Assembly: GCF_004006635.1 (NCBI RefSeq)
Contig: NZ_CP034842.1
Span: forward strand, 2,108,001 to 2,172,000
Source of the DNA: Fusobacterium necrophorum subsp. necrophorum
Lineage (GTDB): Bacteria; Fusobacteriota; Fusobacteriia; Fusobacteriales; Fusobacteriaceae
Length of the DNA: 64,000 bases
Direction of reading: 5' to 3'
Every line of letters begins with the position of its first letter. Within the stretch, counting starts at the first letter, position 1. Both the position numbers and the translations under genes were made by a program. Of the stretch, positions 9,607 through 19,800 are shown one piece after another. The notes beneath the pieces are model-generated. The model saw nothing but the letters and a program-made list of their open reading frames with translations, was not told the DNA's origin and did no database searches.

Positions 9607-11262
9607 TTGGAAGTAAAAAAAGGATTACCGAATGGAATTAGTGATTTCAAAGTTTTGAGAGAAGCCAACTACTATTATGTGGACAAAACAAAATGGATAG
9701 AAGAATTACAACAAGAAATCGGAAAAACCATTTTATTTACAAGACCGCGTCGTTTTGGAAAAACCTTAAATATGTCGATGTTACAATATTTTTGGGATAT
9801 TCAAAATCAAGAAGAACATAGAAAACTGTTTCAAGGCTTGGAGATAGAACATTCTCCCTATATGGCAGAACAAGGAAAATATCCGGTTATTTTTATAACG
9901 TTCAAAGATATAAAAGAAAGAAATTGGAAGGATTGTTTTACCCAAATAAAAATATTGGTAAAAAATTTATACAATTCCTTTGAATTTGTTCGTTCTTCTT
10001 TAAATCCGAGTGAGTTGGTAGAATTTGATAATATTTGGTTACGAAAAGAGGAAGGGGATTATCGAAATGCGCTTAAAATGTTGTCTTTCTTTCTAAAAAA
10101 ATATTATCAAACAAAAGTTATCATTTTGATTGATGAGTATGACACTCCGATTGTATCTGCGTATGAACATGGCTATTATGAGGAGGCGATTTCTTTTTTC
10201 CGAAACTTTTACAGTTCTGCTTTAAAAGATAATGAATACTTACAAATGGGAGTGATGACAGGAATCTTGCGAGTGGCAAAGGAAGGAATCTTCTCCGGGT
10301 TAAATAACTTAGCAGTCTATAGTGTTTTGGACGAGAGATACAGCTCTTACTTCGGTTTAACGGAACAGGAAGTAGAGAGTGCTTTGAATTATTATGCTTT
10401 GGATTACAAAGTGGAAGAAGTGAAAGAGTGGTATGACGGATACCGATTTGGAAATACCGAGATTTACAATCCGTGGTCGATTCTTAACTATATTTCCAGT
10501 CAAACATTGGAAGCCTATTGGATTAACACTTCCAGCAATGGAATGATCAATCAAGTGTTAGAAAGGGCAGGAAGGACAGGAAGCAATATTTTTCAAAAGT
10601 TGGAAACCTTATTTCAACGAAAGACGATTGTTCAACGAATCAATAAAGGCTCTGATTTTCATGACTTAGTAAATATGGATGAAATCTGGCAACTCTTTCT
10701 CCATAGCGGATATGTAACAATAAGTAAAAAAGAGCAGGATGGTATGTATGAGTTACGCATTCCGAATAAAGAAGTCTATAGTTTCTTTCAGGAGAGTTTC
10801 ATTCAACGATTTTTAGGGGATTATACTACTTTCCATTCTTTGATTCGTGCTTTGGAAGAAGGAAACGTGAAAGAATTGGAAGAAACGTTGGAAGAGATTT
10901 TAGTTTCTTCTGTGAGTTATTTTGACTTAAAGAAGGAAAGTGAGAAATTCTGTCATGTCTTTATGATAGGCTTAGTGGCAAGTTTACAAGAAAGATACTA
11001 CATTAAATCAAACCGAGAAAGTGGAGAAGGAAGATATGACCTTTCTTTAGAGCCGAAAGATAGAAGAAAAACAGGCTTACTGTTGGAATTTAAAGTAGCA
11101 AAGTCTGAAGAAGAGTTGGAGAAGAAAGCGAAGGAAGCTTTGGAACAAATGGAAACAAAGCAATATGCTGCTGAGATGAAAGAAAGAGAAATTGTCAATA
11201 TTTTAGGCTTAGGAATTGCTTTTTATGGGAAAAAAGTGAAGATAGTGCAAAAGTCTCTGTAA
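9607..11262 (+). CDS. AAA-ATPase_like / PD-(D/E)XK nuclease-fold protein, copy 1
   Basis: About 551 residues. The N-terminal AAA-ATPase_like domain has Walker A in RPRRFGKT (46-53) and Walker B in VIILIDEYDTPI. The C-terminal PDDEXK_9-type domain has GRYD (D at about 478) and LEFK (E494, K496), matching D...ExK. I chose the TTG at 9607: GAGGTG lies 6 bases upstream and the start then aligns with the paralogue at 23088. Reading from 9502 would include terminator sequence. The cellular role of this multicopy family is unknown; DNA processing or defence is speculation. The central block GVMTGILRVAKEGIFSGLNN is identical in both copies. Confidence 0.85.
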   Translation: MEVKKGLPNGISDFKVLREANYYYVDKTKWIEELQQEIGKTILFTRPRRFGKTLNMSMLQYFWDIQNQEEHRKLFQGLEIEHSPYMAEQGKYPVIFITFKDIKERNWKDCFTQIKILVKNLYNSFEFVRSSLNPSELVEFDNIWLRKEEGDYRNALKMLSFFLKKYYQTKVIILIDEYDTPIVSAYEHGYYEEAISFFRNFYSSALKDNEYLQMGVMTGILRVAKEGIFSGLNNLAVYSVLDERYSSYFGLTEQEVESALNYYALDYKVEEVKEWYDGYRFGNTEIYNPWSILNYISSQTLEAYWINTSSNGMINQVLERAGRTGSNIFQKLETLFQRKTIVQRINKGSDFHDLVNMDEIWQLFLHSGYVTISKKEQDGMYELRIPNKEVYSFFQESFIQRFLGDYTTFHSLIRALEEGNVKELEETLEEILVSSVSYFDLKKESEKFCHVFMIGLVASLQERYYIKSNRESGEGRYDLSLEPKDRRKTGLLLEFKVAKSEEELEKKAKEALEQMETKQYAAEMKEREIVNILGLGIAFYGKKVKIVQKSL

Positions 11263-11298
11263 AAGCTTATAGGAATAACTTAAAATTGGAATGGGGAG

Positions 11299-11400
11299 TA
11301 CGGACAATTTGGACAATTTTTTATATTATTCCAAGAATTGTCCGTATTCTTTATAAGTTCAACCCGGTCATTTTTAAAATGATCGGGTTTCTATTTTTTA
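11299..11400 (+). terminator. Tandem hairpin terminators after AAA gene 1
   Basis: The first hairpin has an 11-bp stem, TACGGACAATT at 11299-11309 and its complement at 11336-11346. The second pairs AACCCGGTCATTTT (11361-11374) with 11376-11389 (one G-T mismatch) and is followed by CTATTTTTTAA. They separate the plus-strand AAA gene from the convergent trkH. Confidence 0.7.
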
Positions 11401-11448
11401 ACTCTTAAAGTGAACAAAATACTTGATATAGAAGATTGTGTTTGTTTT

Positions 11449-12936
11449 TTATGACTCTATTTTTCGAAATATTTTTGCTAATCTTTGAAAGAAGGGAACA
11501 AAGATTTCTGGAGAAAAAATTAGTAAAATAGGAAAAATTTCCAATCGTCCCAAAAGCATACCAAAGGAAAGCACAATTTTACTAAATGATGAAAAATGAG
11601 AATAATTCATGGTGGGTCCTACCATACCAAATCCGGGACCGATATTATTAAAAGTAGCGGCAACAGCACTACAAGCGGAAATAAAATCGGAACTTTCTGG
11701 AGCGACACAAAGTAATAGCAGAACAAATAGGAAAAGATATAAAATTAAATAGGTTCGTATGCTCATAATGAGTTCCTGTGACAATGCCCGCCCATCCATT
11801 TTTAATCGAAAAACACGATTGGGAGAATAGGTTTTCTTAAATTCATAGATAAAAGTTTTAAATAAGACGATGAAACGAGATACTTTGATTCCACCTGCAG
11901 TCGAGCCGCCACAACCTCCTATCACCATAAGGAGTAATAAAAGTGTTTTGGAAAAAACGGACCAAGTATCAAAGTTTATGGTGGAAAATCCTGTTGTCGT
12001 CATGATGGAAGACACGGTGAACAGGCTATCACGAAAAAGCTGTTCTATACTGCTGTAATCGCCATAGTTGTCAATACAGATCGCCAGTACAGCCAGAGCT
12101 ACAATAGAGAAATAAAACTTTAATTCTTCATTACGAACCACCTGTCTGAAATTCCGTAGTAAGAGGGCATAAAACAGATTGAAATTCATTCCGGATAACA
12201 ACATACCGATTGCTAACACATATTCGATATATGCACTGCGATAATATCCGATACTGCTATTTTTCATTCCGAAGCCTCCTGTTCCTACCGTACCGAAAGT
12301 ATGAAGAATGGAATCGAAAAGAGGCATTCCCCCTAAGTACAAGAAAAAAATAAGGATTAAGGTCAGAAAAAGATAAAGGAGATATAAAATTCTGGAATTG
12401 TAGCTCATCTTGGAAACTAATTTTCCTACAGTAGGTCCCGGAACTTCCGCTTTCATGATATGTAAGGACTGATTATTATTTTTTGGTAAAATAGCAAGGG
12501 CAAGAACCAGAACTCCCATTCCTCCAACAAAGTGTGTAAAACTTCTCCAATACAGAAGAGAATAGGAGAGAGCTTCCACATCGGATAAAATACTGGCTCC
12601 TGTTGTTGTAAATCCACTGACAACTTCAAAAAAAGCATCCACAAAGGAGGGAATTTCCCGACTGATGACAAAAGGAAGAGCCCCAAAAAAAGAAAGAGCC
12701 AACCAAGAAAAAGCAACAATGAAAAGACCTTCTTTTGCAAAAATTCGGGTATTTTCAGGTTGTTTTTTCGATAGAAGGTAAGAAGTTCCCAATAAAAGAA
12801 AAATAGTCAAGAGATGTGCCGAAAAAACCAAAGATTTTTCTTGATAGTAGATACTTAAAAGAAGAGGCACTATCATAAAGATGGCTTCCAATTTTAGAAT
12901 GTTGGATAAAATATAACGTATCATTTTGCTGTTCAT
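11449..12936 (-). CDS. trkH: Trk/Ktr-type potassium channel subunit
   Basis: Membrane subunit of a TrkH/KtrB potassium uptake system, about 495 residues. It has many hydrophobic segments and pore-loop glycines in the four-repeat pattern (for example FTTTGAS, GTVGTGGFG, TTTGFSTI and FNNIGPGFG). I prefer ATG 12936, where GAGGAAC sits just upstream, over the in-frame TTG at 12948. It follows trkA by a few bases in the same operon, so the channel and its regulatory subunit are made together. Confidence 0.93.
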   Translation of the reverse strand: MNSKMIRYILSNILKLEAIFMIVPLLLSIYYQEKSLVFSAHLLTIFLLLGTSYLLSKKQPENTRIFAKEGLFIVAFSWLALSFFGALPFVISREIPSFVDAFFEVVSGFTTTGASILSDVEALSYSLLYWRSFTHFVGGMGVLVLALAILPKNNNQSLHIMKAEVPGPTVGKLVSKMSYNSRILYLLYLFLTLILIFFLYLGGMPLFDSILHTFGTVGTGGFGMKNSSIGYYRSAYIEYVLAIGMLLSGMNFNLFYALLLRNFRQVVRNEELKFYFSIVALAVLAICIDNYGDYSSIEQLFRDSLFTVSSIMTTTGFSTINFDTWSVFSKTLLLLLMVIGGCGGSTAGGIKVSRFIVLFKTFIYEFKKTYSPNRVFRLKMDGRALSQELIMSIRTYLILYLFLFVLLLLCVAPESSDFISACSAVAATFNNIGPGFGMVGPTMNYSHFSSFSKIVLSFGMLLGRLEIFPILLIFSPEIFVPFFQRLAKIFRKIES

Positions 12937-12948
12937 TTTGTTCCTCAA

Positions 12949-14307
12949 TTATTTTAAAATTTTATTGACATGATTTAGATATTTTTCTGTTGTTACGATA
13001 ATAATTCTATCTTCCGGAAGAATGATATCCATTCCTCCCGGAAAAATTGCCTGATTCTTTCGAATGATATAGGCAATGAGTAAATTATCTTTAATAGCTA
13101 AGTTCTTCAAAGGGATATGGACGACTTTACTGTCATAAGGAACCTTGAATTCAATGGCTTCCACTCGATTATCTGCCAATCGATACAGTGTTTCAATATT
13201 TTCTTCATGCTGAGAATGGATAAAGGAACGTACGGTTTTGATAATATAATCCGCTATGAGTTTTTTCGGAGTAACAATCGTTTGAAGTCCTGAAAAATCC
13301 AGGAGATGAAAAAGAGAACTGTTGTTGATCTTGGTAATCGTCTTTTTAATTCCTACTTTGTTTGCATACATGGAAAGAATAACATTTTCCTCATCCATTC
13401 CCGTCAAAGAAATACAGGCATCATAGCTGGAGAATTGTTCTTCTTCCAAAAGAAAACTGTCCGTTCCATCTCCCAAAACAACATTGGCATTTTCATAAGC
13501 TTCACTTAGGAGATTTGCTTTTTCCTCATCAATTTCAAAGACTTTTAGATTCATTTTCTTTTCTAAAAGAAGAGAAGTCAGATAATAGGTAATTTTTCCT
13601 GCCCCTATGATGACAACGGATTTAATTTTTTCTTCGGAATGTCCTAAAGATTTATAGAACTCAGAGAGTTCCGTTTGAATTCCCGTTACATAAATACGAT
13701 CTCCCTCTTGTAGAATAAAGTTTCCGGTAGGGATATAGACCTCCTGATTTCTTTTGACAATGCAAACTAAAATAGAAGTAAAATAATGGTTTTTAAAATC
13801 CGTTAGTTTTAACCCGTTTAAATAAGAATTTTTTTCAATAAGAACTTCCACCATATTGACCGTATTTCCGGAAAAAGACTCTACATTCAGAGCTTTTGGA
13901 AATTCCAAATTCTTTAAAATGAAAAAAGCGGCTTCCGATTCCGGATTCAACATTCGATCAATTCCTAAGGAATCCGACATGAATTGAATCTGAGAAGAAT
14001 ATTCAGGATTTCGAACTCTTGCAATCGTATATTTTGCTCCCAGTTTTTTTGCCATGACGGAAGAAATAATATTGATTTCATCAGACTGTGTAACTGCGAC
14101 AAAAATATCCGCTTTCTCCACATTCGCTTCTTTTAAAATTTCACAGTTGGCTCCATTTCCAACTAAGCCCATAATATCAGAATAAGCAAGAACTTGATCC
14201 AACACTTTTTGATTTTCTTCAATTAAGATAATATCGTTTCCCTCATTGGAAAGGTCATTGCAAAGTAGCTCTCCTACTTTTCCAGCCCCTACGATGATAA
14301 TTTTCAT
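12949..14307 (-). CDS. trkA: Trk potassium transport regulatory subunit
   Basis: Cytoplasmic NAD(H)-binding gating subunit that works with TrkH. About 452 residues in a duplicated TrkA_N/TrkA_C layout: the first Rossmann motif IIIVGAGKVGELL is at the N-terminus and the second, VVIIGAGKITYYL, near the middle. ATG 14307 has AGGAGAG 6 bases upstream; the longer frame from 14331 adds eight residues with no better signal. The promoter lies at 14348-14375. Confidence 0.95.
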   Translation of the reverse strand: MKIIIVGAGKVGELLCNDLSNEGNDIILIEENQKVLDQVLAYSDIMGLVGNGANCEILKEANVEKADIFVAVTQSDEINIISSVMAKKLGAKYTIARVRNPEYSSQIQFMSDSLGIDRMLNPESEAAFFILKNLEFPKALNVESFSGNTVNMVEVLIEKNSYLNGLKLTDFKNHYFTSILVCIVKRNQEVYIPTGNFILQEGDRIYVTGIQTELSEFYKSLGHSEEKIKSVVIIGAGKITYYLTSLLLEKKMNLKVFEIDEEKANLLSEAYENANVVLGDGTDSFLLEEEQFSSYDACISLTGMDEENVILSMYANKVGIKKTITKINNSSLFHLLDFSGLQTIVTPKKLIADYIIKTVRSFIHSQHEENIETLYRLADNRVEAIEFKVPYDSKVVHIPLKNLAIKDNLLIAYIIRKNQAIFPGGMDIILPEDRIIIVTTEKYLNHVNKILK

Positions 14308-14347
14308 AGAATCTCTCCTGACTTCTTTCAATAGTTTTTCATAATAG

Positions 14348-14375
14348 ATTATATCAAATATTGCTCAAAAATCAA
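14348..14375 (-). promoter_or_regulatory. Promoter of trkA-trkH
   Basis: On the minus strand, TTGATT (14375-14370), a 16-base spacer and TATAAT (14353-14348), about 40 bases upstream of the trkA start. The 324-base gap 14332-14655 otherwise holds AT-rich sequence and the divergent promoter at 14562. Confidence 0.6.
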
Positions 14376-14561
14376 TCTAATTATAAGAAAATAAATTATT
14401 TTTAACTATTTTTTTAACATTTTTTTAAATTACAAAAGCAGGAAAAAAGAATAGAAGGGAAAGTTCCTATTTTTCAACTGTTTTAGTAAGTTTATATTAT
14501 CAATGTGAGAAAATTTCTTAGAAAAATATACTGAAAAAATTCATTTTTTAATAAAAAAGTA

Positions 14562-14596
14562 TTGACAAATAGAATAACATAAAATAATATTATTTT
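14562..14596 (+). promoter_or_regulatory. Promoter and palindromic operator of TonB receptor operon
   Basis: TTGACA (14562-14567), a 17-base spacer and TAATAT (14585-14590). A perfect 16-bp palindrome, AAAATAATATTATTTT (14581-14596), covers the -10. A dimeric repressor bound there would block transcription. A Fur- or PerR-type iron regulator is plausible for a TonB receptor, but the match to the Fur consensus is partial. Confidence 0.65.
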
Positions 14597-14655
14597 GATT
14601 TAAAAATAAATAAAATTTAAAAGTGAATTTTATTATGAAGAGGGAGAGTGAAAAA

Positions 14656-16866
14656 ATGAAAAAAATTTTGTTTTTAGTTGGGGCTTTGTTTTCTATTTCT
14701 GCTTTTGCGGAGCAGACTATAGAATTAGGAAGTACTTCCATAAAAGGAAATAGAAAGACAGATTATACTTTAACACCAAAAGAGTATAAAAATACGTATA
14801 CCATTACACAAGAAAAAATTCGAGAACGAAACTATAAAAATGTAGAAGATGTTTTACGGGATGCTCCTGGTGTTGTTGTTCAAAATACAGCATTTGGACC
14901 TCGAATTGATATGAGAGGGAGTGGGGAGAAATCTTTGTCAAGAGTAAAGGTTCTTGTGGATGGAATTAGTATCAATCCTACAGAGGAAACGATGGCGAGT
15001 TTACCAATTAATTCGATTCCCATTGAAAGTGTTAAAAAGATTGAAATTATTCCAGGAGGAGGAGCTACTTTATATGGAAGTGGCTCTGTAGGAGGAGTTG
15101 TCAGTATTTCTACGAATTCCAATGTAACGAAGAATAATTTCTTTATGGATTTGAACTATGGTTCTTTTGATAATAGAAACTTTGGATTTGCAGGAGGATA
15201 TAATGTAAGTGACAAATTATATGTGAACTATGGTTTTAATTATTTGAACAGTGAAGATTATAGAGAACATGAGGAGAAGGAAAATAAAATTTATTTGTTG
15301 GGTTTTGACTATAAAATCAACCCAAAGAATCGTTTCAGAGTACAAACAAGATATAGTAAAATGAAGCATGATGGAAGTAACTGGCTAAGTCAGGAGGAAT
15401 TAAAGATTTCGCGAAAGAAAGCTGGATTGAATTTGGACCTAGATACAACAGATAAAAGTTACACTTTCGATTATGAGTATAGATCTAGTCAAAATTTAAC
15501 GCTAGCCGCTACTGCCTATAAACAACAACAAGATAGAGACATTACAACCGATGATATTCGAGATATTGAAATTATAGCTTCTAACCGAAACTACACTGAT
15601 TTAAAAGAATATATGACTTTTTATGATGTAAAATCTACTTTAAAGGCAAAGTTTAAAGAAAAAAAATATGGACTAAAATTAAAAGGAAAATACGAGTATG
15701 GAAGAGGGGAAGTTATTTTCGGGTATGATTATCAAGATTCTAACAATAAAAGAAACTCTCTTGTACAATCAGAGACTTTAAAAACTTATAATGACAAAAT
15801 CAGTGACTTAAATTTATCTCCTGAAGATAGAAAGCCAATCATCAATAGAGTCAACATTGATTTAACAAAGAAATCTCACGGTTTTTATGTGTTTAATAAG
15901 TTAGAATTAACAGATAAATGGGATTTTACGACAGGATTTAGAACCGAAATTACAAAATATAATGGATATCGAAAAAATGGGCCAAATACCATGCCAATCG
16001 TCTCTCCGAAAGTAAATGAAATCAGAACAGACGAGAAGATGACAAACTATGCGGGAGAAGCAGGAATGTTGTACAAGTATAGTGACACAGGAAGAGCCTT
16101 TGTTCGATATGAAAGAGGATTTGTAACACCGTTTGCAAACCAGTTGACAGATAAAATTCATGATACAAAATTAAAAAGTCCAGCTGGATTTTTCACCCCA
16201 CCAATTGTGAACGTTTCTTCTTTGTATGTAGCAAATAACTTGAAATCAGAAATCACAGATACTATAGAAGTGGGATTCCGAGATTATATTTTTAATTCCT
16301 TAATCAGTGCTTCCTTCTTTGCAACGGACACTACCGATGAAATTACACTTATCAGTTCCGGAATTACGAATCCGGCAGTCAATAGATGGAAATTTCGAAA
16401 TATAGGAAAAACAAGAAGATTAGGAATTGAATTGGAAGCGGAACAAAAATGGGGAAAATTTGATTTCAGTCAATCGCTAACTTTTGTAGATACAAAAGTA
16501 TTAAAAACAGATGCAGAATCCAGAATTTTTAGAGGAGATAAGGTTCCAATGGTTCCTAGAATCAAAGCAACATTAGGATTAAAATATAATGTGACAGATA
16601 ACTTGGCTTTGATTGGAACTTATACGTATTTGAGTAAACGGGAAACCAGAGAATTGGATGAAAAAGATAAGGTATATAAACATACTATCAAAGGATATGG
16701 AACAGCGGATTTGGGAATATTGTATAAGGTGGACAAGTATTCAAACTTTAAAGTGGGGGCAAAGAATATTTTTGGAAAGAAATATAATTTACGAGAGACA
16801 AAATTAGAAGCATTGCCAGCACCGGAAAGAAATTACTATTTAGAATTTAATGTCAAATTTAACTAA
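14656..16866 (+). CDS. TonB-dependent outer-membrane receptor
   Basis: About 736 residues. It begins with a signal peptide MKKILFLVGALFSISAFA. The plug domain covers roughly residues 35-150, with VEDVLRDAPGV, VLVDGISINP and IPGGGATLYGSGSVGGVVSI typical of siderophore or haem receptors. The rest is a 22-strand-type barrel rich in alternating aromatic strands. I chose ATG 14656 because it follows AGGGAGAG and opens the signal peptide; 14623 would add 11 charged residues in front. The substrate cannot be told from sequence; haem or a ferric chelate is most likely. The next gene starts 18 bases later. Confidence 0.92.
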   Translation: MKKILFLVGALFSISAFAEQTIELGSTSIKGNRKTDYTLTPKEYKNTYTITQEKIRERNYKNVEDVLRDAPGVVVQNTAFGPRIDMRGSGEKSLSRVKVLVDGISINPTEETMASLPINSIPIESVKKIEIIPGGGATLYGSGSVGGVVSISTNSNVTKNNFFMDLNYGSFDNRNFGFAGGYNVSDKLYVNYGFNYLNSEDYREHEEKENKIYLLGFDYKINPKNRFRVQTRYSKMKHDGSNWLSQEELKISRKKAGLNLDLDTTDKSYTFDYEYRSSQNLTLAATAYKQQQDRDITTDDIRDIEIIASNRNYTDLKEYMTFYDVKSTLKAKFKEKKYGLKLKGKYEYGRGEVIFGYDYQDSNNKRNSLVQSETLKTYNDKISDLNLSPEDRKPIINRVNIDLTKKSHGFYVFNKLELTDKWDFTTGFRTEITKYNGYRKNGPNTMPIVSPKVNEIRTDEKMTNYAGEAGMLYKYSDTGRAFVRYERGFVTPFANQLTDKIHDTKLKSPAGFFTPPIVNVSSLYVANNLKSEITDTIEVGFRDYIFNSLISASFFATDTTDEITLISSGITNPAVNRWKFRNIGKTRRLGIELEAEQKWGKFDFSQSLTFVDTKVLKTDAESRIFRGDKVPMVPRIKATLGLKYNVTDNLALIGTYTYLSKRETRELDEKDKVYKHTIKGYGTADLGILYKVDKYSNFKVGAKNIFGKKYNLRETKLEALPAPERNYYLEFNVKFN

Positions 16867-16884
16867 TAAAAAAGGAGTATTTAA

Positions 16885-19800
16885 ATGAGAAATAGATTGT
16901 TTATACTATGTCTGGCATCTCTTGCCAGTATTAGCTATGCTAAGGAAGGAAAAGCATATGAAGAACCTGCTCATTATCGAGTGATTGAAACTCAGGAGCA
17001 TATTGTTCCTATTGAAAGAGGAGCTTATGAAGATTTATTACGGGTGGTAGATGAACAAAATCGACAGAAAGGGATTTTTTCTAACTATTTACAAAAAGGT
17101 CGGGATAGTAGACATCTTGGAAATGTGGATTTGGTTCCGGTGGCACAATTCGTAGGGGAATACAATACTGATAAAGTAGAATTAACTAGTAAAAAAACAT
17201 CAACATCAATTGACTATCACAGTGTTCATGATTTAGTAGAGAAAAAAGATAAGGCATTAAAAGAGGATGGAACGTTTGATAGATTGTCCTATTCTAGAGA
17301 AGGAAATCAGAAAAGATTTTACTTTGGAAGTGGAAATGTTGTGAAAGATATTTTAATTACAGGAACAGATCACTTTGATAAAAAATTGGAAGAGACAAGA
17401 GAGCAAGAGAATGATAGATATGTGATAGAAGGAGTTTATAAGAGACCATTTAAAGAAAGAGATCAATTGGGAATTTCTGTAGATGAGTATAAGAAAAATA
17501 TTGAAGGGCAAAGTAGAGAGAAGGCTTTAGAATATATTAAGAAAAAATTAGAAGAAAAGCTGAAAGATTCAGAGCATAAAAAAATTGAAATGAAAAATGG
17601 AGAATTGTATACTACAGATAAAAATGGAAAAGAATGGAAAGTTTTATTACATATAGAACCTGTATCCATTCCGGAAATTCGATGGGGGACAAAAAAACAG
17701 GAATATAAGGATGATATCTTTACAAATATTTATTTATATAACCCTACAGAATCTACAGATAAGAAAGACAGCAGTGGACGTGTTTTCTATACCAAGAATA
17801 ATAGTATTGTAGTGGAGGATAAATTTAAATATCCAGAGAATGTAGTAGAATTTGATTCTAGAAAGAAAGAACTCAAAGAGCAGTATGAAAAAGATAAAAA
17901 AGAATTAACTCCTGAGAAGTTCAATGAAAAATGGGTAAAACCATTTGAAAAAGGAGGAGAATTTGAAAAAGAATTATCGGCAATGAAAGGAGAATTGGAA
18001 AAGGCTTCTAAAGAGAAAGAAATTGAGGATAGAAAGAAAGAAGAAGCAGAGAAAGAAAAAAGAAGAGTACAAAACGATAAGAACTGGCCTAGCGGATTAT
18101 ATTGGTGGGATTTGAAGGAAGAGAAAAAAGGAGAGCTCATAGGAAAATATCCTGATGCAAAGGAATTGTTAGAAAAATATTTTGAACAGGATAAAATTTA
18201 TCAAGAGGCGAATAAAAAATCTGAAAAATTGTATGAAGAGATTAGCAAAGAAATTCCCAAAAAACATGGTTTTTATGATGGTTGGGGAGTAGAAGAAAAG
18301 GATAAGAAATGGTTAAAAATTGCCATTGCCAATAAAAATCTGATTCGAAAATATCTTGGAAAAAATGTGGAATTTCGAGGACAGGGAAGAATTGACGGAA
18401 TTGTAGACTTGGGAGGAGGGCATAATCAATTAACCATTCAAGAGCAATTTACCGGAAGATATGGAACCAATATTATTCTGGGACCAAGAGCAGCCCTGAA
18501 AAATATTGCCTTTGTCAATGTTTCGGGAGCTATTGGGGATACTTCACATGCTTCTTTATCTGGGCGAACTTCTTTAAGCTTGGATATTGATCCCTCTGTA
18601 ACAAATGAAAAAGGACATTTGATTCAACATGCTTTTAAAGATTCGGATCCTAAGATTGTTTTTAGATCTTCAGATACGGTAACCACATCAGATAACAGAA
18701 ATGATTTCTATGTTGAACTCATGACCAGTCGAATTTCTAAAAATTCTGTTGTCGATATGGGACGAAAATTAAAATATAAAACACAGGATTTCCATGACCC
18801 TGCTAAAGAATTGGATATGGAAATAAAACTAATTTCAGATTCTATTGCTCATACCATTGAAAATAAGGAAGAAAAAGAAAATGAAAACTCTTTGCTACAA
18901 GTAAAAATCAAAGAGAAAATTAAGGCATTGAACGAAAAAGAAAATGCTGTCTATGGAAGTATTCATCGTTCGGGAAGGTTAGATATTCTTCAGCCTACTT
19001 TGACAACGACCAACAAGAAAACGACCTTTAACGTTGCCGATGATGATAGAGAAGAAACAAAGAAAACCAGATTGATTCATCTGATTAAAACTGTTTCTCC
19101 GGAAGAAATTATACAAGAAATTGGACAATTGAATCTTTCTGACACTGCTCAAAAAGAAGCGATAGAAAGAGTTCGAAAAATTGCGGATTCAGAGAATATG
19201 AAAAAATTAAAAGAGAAGACGGAGCAATTTAAAGGATTAGTAAACTCAGAAGAATATAAAAAACTGGAATTTGCAAAACAAGGAGAAAATATTACAAATT
19301 TAAATCCTGGAGAAACATGGCAAGAACTTCGACAAAAAACTTATGATGAGGCAACTATTAAAAGAAAAATTCAAGAAGTGAAAGAAGTAGTAGAAGGAAT
19401 TGATCAGGAAGTAGTTGCCGAACTTGCCAAAAAATATCCTACCATGGAAACATTAAAATCAATTAAAAGTACCTTGGAAAGTTTGACAAAAAGTTTAAAA
19501 GATATAAAACTGGAAGAGAGTACTAAAGTGGAAGGATTATTTAGTACATTTTCTTCTTTAGGAACTCATCTACAAAAGCAAGCTTCCATGACAGAAAGTA
19601 CTTTGGATAATGAGACGGCAAATAATTTTGAAAATTATTACAATAATGATAGAAGAAATTATATGGAATTAAAAAATATGCTGTTCTACACTATCAGAGA
19701 AGAAGAAGCCTTATCGGAGTTAAAAAATATCATCTCACAGTTACAAGAAAGAAATATTTATTCGAAATTGAATAAGGTTGCCAAAAATGAACTTTCTACT

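Noticed and set aside
17787..18140. 117-codon minus-strand frame inside the autotransporter.
   Set aside because: Its Ser/Phe-rich sequence is the reverse image of Lys/Glu-rich coiled-coil codons.
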